Assembly: GCF_001590965.1 (NCBI RefSeq)
Contig: NZ_BCTW01000006.1
Span: forward strand, 1 to 64,000
Source of the DNA: Novosphingobium lentum NBRC 107847
Lineage (GTDB): Bacteria > Pseudomonadota > Alphaproteobacteria > Sphingomonadales > Sphingomonadaceae
Length of the DNA: 64,000 nt
Direction: 5' to 3'
Shown one piece after another: positions 1 to 6,095 of the stretch (position 1 is its first letter; every line of letters begins with the position of its first letter). The position numbers were made by a program, and so were the translations under genes. A model generated the notes under the pieces. It was not told where the DNA came from, did not search any database, and saw only the letters and a program-made list of their open reading frames with translations.

Positions 1-74
1 CGGGCCGGTGCCGTGCCAAGTCGAACGCCAGTTCGACCGGCAACGCATCCCTAAGCGATCGCGCCACGCAACAA

Positions 75-105
75 CCTGAGTCCCCGCGCAGGCGGGGACC
101 TCAGG
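75..105. repeat. GC-rich hairpin (REP-like)
   Basis: Perfect 8-bp stem (80-87 with 92-99, loop GCAG), extended by CCTGA (75-79) pairing with TCAGG (101-105) across one bulge. A similar CCCCGC hairpin lies at 148-165. Two GCGGGTAAGCG copies follow it. It could terminate transcription of the flanking genes or belong to a dispersed repeat family; there is no U-run. Confidence 0.6.
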
Positions 106-147
106 CGGGTAAGCGCCAATACGCGGGTAAGCGTCACTTGGCACGAG

Positions 148-165
148 TCCCCGCTTGCGCGGGGA
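148..165. repeat. GC-rich hairpin (second copy)
   Basis: Stem TCCCCGC (148-154) and GCGGGGA (159-165) around a TTGC loop. It lies about 20 bp past the stop of the DUF3297 gene, so it could act in its 3' untranslated region. Related to the hairpin at 75-105. Confidence 0.55.
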
Positions 166-184
166 TGCACGAACAATGCGGCGT

Positions 185-538
185 TCAGGCTTTCGCGACC
201 GGCGCGCCTTCGCCCAGATCCTCGAACCATGCTTCGACCGGACCGCTGAGCTTGATCGTCAGCGGCTGCCCGCGCCGGTCGAGGCTTTTGCCCGCCTGCA
301 CGCGGATCCAGCCTTCGGAGATCGAGTATTCCTCGACATTGGTGCGCACGGTGCCCTTGAAGCGGATGCCGATGCCGCGCTGCAGCTTGTCGCCATCGAA
401 GAACGGGCTGCGCGGCTGGATCGCCAGCCGGTCGGGCGGAACGTCAGCGCCGGTGGTGATTGCGGCGCTGGTAGTGATTGCGGCTGGGGCGGCCGGGGTC
501 TCGCCTTCGGGCGGGGGAGCGTCGTTCTGGTCGGTCAT
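185..538 (-). CDS. DUF3297 family protein
   Basis: Small soluble protein of 117 aa. The C-terminal about 75 residues match the DUF3297 pattern: a PDRLAIQPRSPFFDGDKLQ-like stretch, then a conserved core with RGIGIRF, TNVEEY, SEGWIRV and PLTIKL. The N-terminus is an Ala/Pro/Thr-rich low-complexity tail. The start at 538 (MTDQNDAPP) is preferred over an upstream in-frame ATG at 598, because family members are usually about 80-120 aa. Function is not known. The gene stands alone, upstream of and divergent from tRNA-Val, and belongs to the backbone rather than the island. Confidence 0.85.
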   Translation of the reverse strand: MTDQNDAPPPEGETPAAPAAITTSAAITTGADVPPDRLAIQPRSPFFDGDKLQRGIGIRFKGTVRTNVEEYSISEGWIRVQAGKSLDRRGQPLTIKLSGPVEAWFEDLGEGAPVAKA

Positions 539-666
539 GCCTGCCGCCCTTAGATCGCTGCCACCACTTGTCAATTCGCCGCGACCCCCGCTGAACACTT
601 GTCAACGCCCCGGCAGCATGGCAAAGGCGCGCCCCTGTCAGGTTCGGACTACGACCGAACACCGAC

Positions 667-741
667 GGGCGCGTAGCTCAGTGGTAGAGCACACCCTTCA
701 CACGGGTGGGGTCGCAGGTTCAATCCCTGCCGCGCCCACCA
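667..741 (+). tRNA. tRNA-Val (anticodon CAC)
   Basis: Complete cloverleaf. The acceptor stem GGGCGCG (667-673) pairs with CGCGCCC (731-737). The D arm is GCTC/GAGC. The anticodon stem CACCC/GGGTG holds the loop TTCACAC, giving anticodon CAC (Val, GTG codon). The T arm contains GGTTCAATCC and CCA is encoded (739-741). Its 3' end faces an integrase gene, the usual arrangement for a tRNA used as an integration site. Confidence 0.95.
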
Positions 742-768
742 TAAATCCCTTTGAAATATAGGGAATTT
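717..768. other. Candidate left attachment site at the tRNA 3' end
   Basis: The T arm and 3' acceptor half of tRNA-Val (717-741) run straight into AT-rich DNA with a weak hairpin (743-750 with 760-768). The integrase gene ends about 120 bp away. Tyrosine integrases of islands commonly recombine within tRNA 3' ends, so this is the expected attL. A matching direct repeat at the far end was not found, so core length and right boundary are unknown. Confidence 0.5.
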
Positions 769-823
769 ATGGATGGACCCACTTCCATTCCTCGGGCGCT
801 TACGCCGTTTGACGGCAAAAAAT

Positions 824-861
824 GGGTCGATGCGACCCTCTCTCGTACAAAATCCGTACAA
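824..861. repeat. Hairpin and CGTACAA direct repeats near the attachment site
   Basis: A perfect GGGTCG-ATG-CGACCC hairpin (824-838) is followed by two CGTACAA repeats (844-850 and 855-861) one helical turn apart, directly beyond the integrase stop codon. Position and spacing suit integrase or excisionase arm sites, or a terminator for the integrase gene. This is inference from position only. Confidence 0.35.
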
Positions 862-863
862 CG

Positions 864-1961
864 TCAGGGCTCCTTTCTGAGCTTGAGCTTTGTCTTGATC
901 TCAGCCTTCACCAGACCTCGCCTGAGGGCCTCGTTGATCTTGGTCTCGGTGTCCTCGGCGTGGGTGTAAGTGTTGCGCATCAGGTTCAGGTCGGACCAAC
1001 CACCAAACGCGCCGGCGGCTTTTTCATCGACCTTCTCGCGGACATTCATCTCCTGACCAAAGCCATGTCGGCCCGCCGGATGGAACGGAATCTGCTCGAT
1101 GCCTGCAGCCTTGCATGCCTTGGCCCAGAGTTTCCGTGGGCCGCCACGGTCAGCATAGCCAAATAGTCGAAGGTTCTCGGGCTTCCGCGGCCAATCGCGT
1201 GGGCAGATCTCGGGAAGCGCCGTGAGCTCTGCCATCACTTCGTCGGGCACCCGCAGCCAGCGGTCTCCGTGGCCCTTGGCTCCGGGAATGCAGACCATGC
1301 CCTTGCCTTTGTTGATGTGCTTGCGGGGATGCATGGAGACGGCTTGGCTGATCCGCGCGCCGGTAACGAACATCAGCAAAGCCAAGGCTCCGAGGCGGGG
1401 CGAGGCCTTCTGCCGAAACTTCAGCAGCCATTCCCAGCTGCCCGGAGGGTACTTCTTCCGGCCCGTGCTCTTGCGCTTGATGTCCTGCGCGACTTTCTCT
1501 TTTTGAGTGTAGCCCCGGACACGGAATGCGATCCCGCTCTCGCTGTCGTTGATGTTGTTTAGAACAGCCCGAACCGGCGTCACGACCTGACGGGTCCAGG
1601 TGTCTGTCGAGCAATCCGGATAAATCTTTGGTCCAAGCTCGCGGACAAGTCTTGGGCTGATGTCCTGGATCGCCGTGGAGCCGATCTCTTCCGTTATCGG
1701 GACGAGGTAAGCAGCCTCTTTGGGCTTGGCATCATATTGGAGGACAGCATCGGCGAAGGTGATGGTCTTTTCTTCCGGATCCTCGCCTAGCAGGTGGATG
1801 CGGATGACCCTTTGCTCTTCCTTCCGGCACCAGTCCCAAGCGCCCGGTTCCTCAGATGCGCCAGTGCTGCATCGGTAGTATTCGGTGATCGGCGCGCCAT
1901 TGTATTCGACACGGCCGCGCGCCCACCAGACCGCGCCGCGGGGATAAGGTTCGAGGGGCAT
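864..1961 (-). CDS. int: Tyrosine-type site-specific integrase
   Basis: Phage-type tyrosine recombinase of 365 aa that would insert and excise the island at tRNA-Val. Catalytic residues are visible: R203 in TGARIS, the HxxR box H294/R298 in FHPAGRHGFG, W322 in GGWSD and the nucleophile Y332 in RNTYTH. Residues 1-160 form the arm- and core-binding part. The gene points toward the tRNA and is the last of three overlapping minus-strand genes (2391 to 864). The 5' end overlaps the upstream HTH gene by 175 bp, so a later start is possible. The catalytic set is complete, so the enzyme may be active. Confidence 0.9.
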   Translation of the reverse strand: MPLEPYPRGAVWWARGRVEYNGAPITEYYRCSTGASEEPGAWDWCRKEEQRVIRIHLLGEDPEEKTITFADAVLQYDAKPKEAAYLVPITEEIGSTAIQDISPRLVRELGPKIYPDCSTDTWTRQVVTPVRAVLNNINDSESGIAFRVRGYTQKEKVAQDIKRKSTGRKKYPPGSWEWLLKFRQKASPRLGALALLMFVTGARISQAVSMHPRKHINKGKGMVCIPGAKGHGDRWLRVPDEVMAELTALPEICPRDWPRKPENLRLFGYADRGGPRKLWAKACKAAGIEQIPFHPAGRHGFGQEMNVREKVDEKAAGAFGGWSDLNLMRNTYTHAEDTETKINEALRRGLVKAEIKTKLKLRKEP

Positions 1962-2158
1962 TTCTTCTGGCTTTCGATGATGTGATCAAGCTGCTCGGGG
2001 GTGATCAGCATGACCCGGCCCATTTTGTGGCAAGCGCCCCAGCGGTGTGCCAAGTCGCGGAGTGTGCGCGGTGAGAGGATGATGCCTTTCTCAGCAAGCA
2101 ACTCGATCCAGGCTTCCGGCGTTTTCGCGCGGTCGAGGATTGGTGTCAGGTTGGTCAC
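1787..2158 (-). CDS. Small DNA-binding protein upstream of integrase
   Basis: A 123-aa protein with an N-terminal helix-turn-helix-like segment (residues about 12-60, containing TLRDLAHRWGACHKMGRVML and ITPEQLDHI), then a Ser/Ala/Arg-rich basic tail. This resembles the short excisionase-like proteins often found just before integrases in alphaproteobacterial islands. The start ATG overlaps the stop of the excisionase-like gene by 4 bp (ATGA), and the 3' end overlaps int by 175 bp in another frame. It probably helps control integration or excision. The C-terminal half inside the int overlap may be dispensable. Confidence 0.6.
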   Translation of the reverse strand: MTNLTPILDRAKTPEAWIELLAEKGIILSPRTLRDLAHRWGACHKMGRVMLITPEQLDHIIESQKKCPSNLIPAARSGGRAAVSNTMARRSPNTTDAALAHLRNRALGTGAGRKSKGSSASTC

Positions 2159-2391
2159 AGCAGGAATCCTTCCGCTTCAACGGCACATCGAACTTCACCG
2201 CCAGACTCCGGCTCCACCATGTTTGCGTCGAGAAATTCGTCGATCGCATTTTGGGGGATCAGGTAGCGATTGCCGCGCTTCAGGTGCCTGATACGGCGTT
2301 CGGCCAGCAATTTGCGGATCGACTTGACCGACCAGCCTGACTGATGAGCCATCTGGCGGGGCGTCAGCAGGTTAACGGACGTACTTCTCAT
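2155..2391 (-). CDS. Excisionase/AlpA-type helix-turn-helix protein
   Basis: A 78-aa protein with a MerR/excisionase-like winged HTH. LTPRQMAHQSGWSVKSIRKL forms the helix-turn-helix (residues 9-28) and RHLKRGNRYLIPQNAIDEFL the wing plus the typical xIPxxAxxEF ending. Such proteins bend DNA for excision or regulate the integrase operon. It is the first gene of the xis-HTH-int unit, with a 4-bp overlap to the next gene. It is divergent from the XRE regulator at 2490, and the 98-bp gap between them holds repeat motifs. Confidence 0.8.
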   Translation of the reverse strand: MRSTSVNLLTPRQMAHQSGWSVKSIRKLLAERRIRHLKRGNRYLIPQNAIDEFLDANMVEPESGGEVRCAVEAEGFLL

Positions 2392-2410
2392 TGCAGAAAA
2401 CTCCCGCGAA

Positions 2411-2480
2411 CGAGTCCAATGGGGTAAGAAGTGGTAACCGACTCGCCATATAGGGAACGTTTGAACACTTTTGGGGAACG
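2411..2480. promoter_or_regulatory. Divergent control region with paired repeats
   Basis: The gap between the excisionase-like and XRE genes holds an inverted pair CGAGTC (2411-2416)/GACTCG (2440-2445) and two GGGAACG direct repeats (2453-2459 and 2474-2480). The repeats are 21 bp apart, and each is followed by a similar TTG-rich tail. The two-turn spacing beside the XRE start suggests an operator for that regulator. No strong -35/-10 pair is obvious. Confidence 0.45.
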
Positions 2481-2489
2481 ATTGTCAAC

Positions 2490-2900
2490 ATGACAGATGT
2501 AGTCGGCATCGGCGCGCGCATGGCGGCTGCACGAGCGAAAAAGCAGGCATCGCAGGTTAAGGCCGCGGCGATGCTCGAAATTTCCGACAAGTCGTACAAG
2601 AACTACGAAGCCGAAAAGCGGGAACTCCCCCTCGCGGTCGCTGTCGGCTTTTGCGAGGCATTTGATGTCGAACTCGAATGGCTAGTCTACGGGACACAGG
2701 CCAATGCGGGGGAGAAGACGATTGCGGTCGTCTCAGAAACCATCGAGGCGCTTGTCTCAGAGGCTCAGGCTCGCAAACTGGTCCTGACCCCCAATCGAGC
2801 CGCCAGGATTGGCAGCTTTATCTTCCGCAATTGCACCCAGAAGGGAACGAGCCCCAAAACCGAGGCAGGGCCGATCTTCGACATATTTCTCGACGACTGA
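2490..2900 (+). CDS. XRE-family transcriptional regulator
   Basis: A 136-aa Cro/C1-type repressor-like protein. The helix-turn-helix spans about residues 8-60 (AARAKKQASQVKAAAMLEIS, then KSYKNYEAEKRELPLAVAVG), followed by a short C-terminal region of unknown fold. It is divergent from the xis-HTH-int genes and next to GGGAACG direct repeats, so it probably sets lysogeny-like control of the excision genes and itself. This is the usual arrangement for integrative elements; the ligand or signal is unknown. Confidence 0.8.
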   Translation: MTDVVGIGARMAAARAKKQASQVKAAAMLEISDKSYKNYEAEKRELPLAVAVGFCEAFDVELEWLVYGTQANAGEKTIAVVSETIEALVSEAQARKLVLTPNRAARIGSFIFRNCTQKGTSPKTEAGPIFDIFLDD

Positions 2901-2914
2901 GGGGATGATTTGAC

Positions 2915-3187
2915 ATGGGCCAGCGACCGACACTCGAAGCCAAACTTGCGGAACTGGCCAACAGGTTTCGCTTCGTCGGCATCTGCCTCATGGCTCTGGG
3001 TGCAATCGCGTTTCTGTTCAGCCCCCAAGGGGCTGACTGGCCCTTCGATCCCCTTTCAGACATATTCGCCGTGATCTTCGCTGTGGGATGCACACTGCTT
3101 GTTTGCGGCCAGCTCGTGGTGCGCAAGGTCGTCGGGTTCGGCTCGATAGAACCACCCCCCGTCACGATACCGCAGACCAAGGGTTGA
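2915..3187 (+). CDS. Small two-helix membrane protein
   Basis: A 90-aa protein with two predicted membrane helices (about residues 20-38, FVGICLMALGAIAFLF, and 50-68, IFAVIFAVGCTLLVCGQLVV), an amphipathic N-terminus and a short tail. It follows the XRE gene by 14 bp, in the same direction, so it may be co-transcribed. The last 132 bp lie antisense to the 3' end of the GIY-YIG-like gene at 3056-3883. No family was recognised. The membrane helices argue that it is real. Confidence 0.55.
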   Translation: MGQRPTLEAKLAELANRFRFVGICLMALGAIAFLFSPQGADWPFDPLSDIFAVIFAVGCTLLVCGQLVVRKVVGFGSIEPPPVTIPQTKG

Positions 3188-3883
3188 ACCTTCGGGCGCT
3201 TTCCAACCCGTTTTGCTCACTGCGGCCGGCTGCAGCCTGAAACCATTCGCATCGCCGCACGCATGGCAGCGCTTCAGGCGTTGCCGCACCCCACGAAACG
3301 TCATTCGCTCGCCAAAGCGCCGCGCCAATGAACTGGGCTGAACCGTGATCGATTGGCAGCCACCGCGACACCTGACCTGAAGGCCAAGCCCAACCCGGTC
3401 GGCCTCGTCTAAAGTCAGCGCGAACAGCCCCACGCGCTGCATGCGCCGAACGCTCGATCGGGTCAGGATGCGAGACTGGTCGGGAGAGGTGTTGAGCAGC
3501 TGCGCCTTCGACCTCAACAGACGCTGCGCCCATGTCGTTTCGGCGACGAGGCACTGCGCGCGCGTCCGATGGACCTGCAATATCCGGAAGATCGGCATGG
3601 ACCCGGCATGGATGAGCGCCGCCATCCTGGCATAGAGCTGACCGCGATCAGGCGGGACGACCGCCGCATGCCGCAGATGCGCCAGGATGCGCTGTGCGAT
3701 ATCGGCCGACTGCCCGGTGTAGATCGGCACGCCAGGGAACACGCCTTCCGGATCGGGCACGGTCGGATCGATGATGACGTAATTAGCGTGAGATCCCTTC
3801 GGCACGAGCGCCATGACATCGACGACAATAGCCTTGAACTGCGCCCTGAGGCTTTCGGAGATGAACGGTGGTTTTCTGCGCAT
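3056..3883 (-). CDS. GIY-YIG-like nuclease with C-terminal zinc ribbon
   Basis: A 275-aa protein. The N-terminal 90 residues resemble a GIY-YIG domain: NYVIIDP near residue 39, then PIYTGQSADIAQRILAHLRH (about 53-72) with the typical YxGQSxDxxxR pattern. The C-terminal part has two cysteine pairs (CRGGC near residue 173 and CHACG near 205) that look like a zinc ribbon. This suggests a DNA-binding or DNA-cutting role in the island. The last 132 bp overlap a small membrane gene on the other strand, so the true C-terminus is uncertain. A perfect palindrome lies just upstream of the start. Confidence 0.6.
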   Translation of the reverse strand: MRRKPPFISESLRAQFKAIVVDVMALVPKGSHANYVIIDPTVPDPEGVFPGVPIYTGQSADIAQRILAHLRHAAVVPPDRGQLYARMAALIHAGSMPIFRILQVHRTRAQCLVAETTWAQRLLRSKAQLLNTSPDQSRILTRSSVRRMQRVGLFALTLDEADRVGLGLQVRCRGGCQSITVQPSSLARRFGERMTFRGVRQRLKRCHACGDANGFRLQPAAVSKTGWKAPEGSTLGLRYRDGGWFYRAEPDDLAHHELAANKQCASHSEDHGEYV

Positions 3884-3896
3884 GCGATGATCCTAT

Positions 3897-3914
3897 TCGA
3901 GTTGCTGAACTCGA
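3897..3914. repeat. Palindrome upstream of the GIY-YIG-like gene
   Basis: TCGAGTT-GCTG-AACTCGA is a perfect 7-bp inverted repeat, 14 bp upstream of the minus-strand start at 3883. It could be an operator or a leader hairpin. The rest of 3915-4259 holds no gene I can support. Confidence 0.4.
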
Positions 3915-4259
3915 CCTCATCATCGCCCCCTCCACTCTCTCACGGTCCAGATGGTCCGCGCAAATTGGAGGGCAGGATTGCCCCGGTTATTCTGCAGTCT
4001 TTACTTAGGAGTGTGAAATTTTCATGTTTGCAGAAAGAAGGTTCTGCTTATAAATCAACATAAAGGCAATGCCTGCATTCGGGTGCGACGTCGCGCGGCC
4101 CCGCTCCTTCCGCCATTTTTCACAGCGAAGTTTAGGGGTGCATCACATTTCGTCGCCCAAGGCTCTGCACACGAATCTGTCAACGACGCGCAAAAAAGGA
4201 GAGAAGTCCCGACTTTCCAACTTCGGGAGTCCGACCACAGGCTGATTCCAACCATAAGT

Positions 4260-4314
4260 GGCCATATACGGCCCCTTATCTTGACATTTTATGGACTATG
4301 GGCCATATATGGCC
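4260..4314 (+). promoter_or_regulatory. hipBA promoter with two palindromic operators
   Basis: GGCCATATACGGCC (4260-4273) and the perfect palindrome GGCCATATATGGCC (4301-4314) sit 41 bp apart, about four helical turns. Between them is a consensus -35 TTGACA (4281-4286), with a TATA-like -10 inside the second palindrome (4306-4311). HipB proteins are known to bind paired palindromes over their own promoter, so repression by HipB/HipAB with DNA looping or bending is the natural reading. Confidence 0.75.
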
Positions 4315-4339
4315 TATGATTTTCACCCTCCATGATCAG

Positions 4340-4627
4340 ATGACAGGCTTGGGAAAAAGGATCAAAGCGCGACGCTTGGCCTTCGATCTTAGTCAGGAAG
4401 CTGCTTCTGCCAAAGCTGGCGTAGCCCATCGAACCTGGCGACGGATGGAGGCCGAAGGAAAGGCCTCCATCGAGGATTTGATCCGCGCTGCCATTGCCCT
4501 CCGATGTGATGATGGCATTGTCGGGCTGTTCCCGGAGATGGCTGCAAACAGCATGGACCAGCTGCTTGCGCAGCAACGCAAGGCAACCAAAACGCAACGG
4601 CAGCGCGCTGGGGGGGCGAGGCCATGA
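4340..4627 (+). CDS. hipB: HipB-like antitoxin, XRE family
   Basis: A 95-aa antitoxin and autorepressor partner of HipA. The XRE helix-turn-helix covers about residues 4-58 (GKRIKARRLAFDLSQEAASA, then AHRTWRRMEAEGKASIEDL), and a basic, Gln/Lys-rich tail follows. ATGs at 4298 and 4316 are also in frame, but they fall within or directly beside the second palindrome and -10, so the start at 4340 is preferred. No Shine-Dalgarno is clear. The stop overlaps the hipA start by 4 bp (ATGA), indicating translational coupling. Confidence 0.8.
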   Translation: MTGLGKRIKARRLAFDLSQEAASAKAGVAHRTWRRMEAEGKASIEDLIRAAIALRCDDGIVGLFPEMAANSMDQLLAQQRKATKTQRQRAGGARP

Positions 4628-5886
4628 AGCTTGTTCCGGGCACTCCACTGGCTGTCGGACTTCTGAGCGATGAGAAGTCCAAACCGCGCTCGGTTGGCAG
4701 GCTCGCAATGGCCAGCGGATTAGCACAGCTCGAATGGTCGGCAGAAGTTATCGCCGAGGGCCTGACGATTTCCCCTCTGAGCTACCCAGTAGAGCCCGGC
4801 CTGCATCCTGCTCGCAGCCGGACGTTCGACGGCCTTCATGGCTTCCTCTCGGACTGCCTGCCTGATGCTTGGGGCATGCTGTTGTTGAAGCGAAGGCTCC
4901 AGCGTTTGGGGTACCGGTTCGAAGATCTGGATGCAGTTGACCGGCTCGCCCTGGTTGGCACGAAAGGCCGTGGTGCCCTCGTCTTCCAACCGGAAACACT
5001 CGCAGGCGAAGCATCGGGCAGTATCGATCTCGATCTTCTTGCCGATGAGGCCCGCCATGTGTTGCTGGGAGAGGAAACCGAATTAGACGCACTTTTGGTT
5101 CGCTTGGGGGGAGGTTCAGGAGGCGCGCGGCCGAAAGTCCATGTCGCGATCACAGCGGACGGTCGACTGCGCGCCGGAGATGAACTGGCTATAGACGGTG
5201 AGGCGCTCACCTCCGAGGAATGGATCGTCAAGTTTGCGGCGAACAATGACCCGGTTGATATCGGGCCGCTGGAAGAAGCTTACGCCAGAATGGCCCGCGC
5301 CGCATATGTCGAAATGGCGGAGACGAGGCTGATCCCATCGGCAACCGGCTCAGGCCATTTCGCTACCAGACGGTTCGACCGACCTGCTCCGGGCAAACGG
5401 CTTCACATGGTCAGCTTGGGCGGCGCACTCGAGGCGTCACCGCATACTCCGAGCGTCGACTACAACGGCTTCCTGAAAGCGACGCTGGCGATAACACGCA
5501 GCCTGGCAGACGTTGAGCAGGCCTTCCGCCGCATGGTCTTCAACGTACTGTCGCGAAATCGCGACGATCATGTCCGGCAGCATGCCTACCTGATGGACGA
5601 TCGCGGGAACTGGCGTCTCGCACCAGCCTTCGACCTTACCTATTCCAGTGGTCCCGGTGGCGAACACTACATGGCAGTTCAAGGCGAAGGCCGTACCATC
5701 ACGCGTGCGCACGTCGAAAGTCTTGGAAAGAACCACGGTATTCCGGCCAAAAGCATGGCCGCAATCATCGAAGAAGTTCGGTCCTCCTTGGCCGATTGGC
5801 CGCTACATGCGCGGGAAACCGGGGTTAGGCAGTCGCTGCCTTTAGTGAGCGAAGGTCTGGACGAAGTCGCGCGCCAATTCGGCTGA
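4624..5886 (+). CDS. hipA: HipA-type serine/threonine kinase toxin
   Basis: A 420-aa HipA-family kinase; characterised members phosphorylate aminoacyl-tRNA synthetases and arrest growth. An N-terminal HipA domain is followed by the kinase core. The Gly-rich ATP loop is GGSGGARPK (163-171), the catalytic segment is NRDDH (312-316) and the Mg-binding Asp is D337 in LAPAFDL. All three look intact, so the toxin should be active when free of HipB. It overlaps hipB by 4 bp and is followed by a 209-bp gap before the defence operon. It could be an independent addiction module or an abortive-infection component of the island. Confidence 0.88.
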   Translation: MKLVPGTPLAVGLLSDEKSKPRSVGRLAMASGLAQLEWSAEVIAEGLTISPLSYPVEPGLHPARSRTFDGLHGFLSDCLPDAWGMLLLKRRLQRLGYRFEDLDAVDRLALVGTKGRGALVFQPETLAGEASGSIDLDLLADEARHVLLGEETELDALLVRLGGGSGGARPKVHVAITADGRLRAGDELAIDGEALTSEEWIVKFAANNDPVDIGPLEEAYARMARAAYVEMAETRLIPSATGSGHFATRRFDRPAPGKRLHMVSLGGALEASPHTPSVDYNGFLKATLAITRSLADVEQAFRRMVFNVLSRNRDDHVRQHAYLMDDRGNWRLAPAFDLTYSSGPGGEHYMAVQGEGRTITRAHVESLGKNHGIPAKSMAAIIEEVRSSLADWPLHARETGVRQSLPLVSEGLDEVARQFG

Positions 5887-6095
5887 GTTAGCTGTCCAGA
5901 ACATCATATTCGTTGCGCAATGTGGCAACCTCGTCTTGGCCGAGAAAAATTTGCTGCATTAACTGATGAATTGCCCATTATGCCCTATTGAAAATAACCA
6001 TACGTTGGCTGGGATAGTCGGAAATTCCTCATGGAACTCAATCAGTCATCGTTTCTTCAACATCTGGCACAAAAAGCCGTCGGCGTGCGCGCTTC

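Noticed and set aside
4055..4255. 66-codon minus-strand frame upstream of hipB
   Set aside because: It has no recognisable domain or ribosome site and lies in the hipBA regulatory gap.
6033..6053. GGAAC...CGTT upstream of the sigma-fusion gene as an EcfG promoter
   Set aside because: The spacing between GGAAC and CGTT is 12 bp. EcfG promoters need 16-17, so this is not a supportable promoter.
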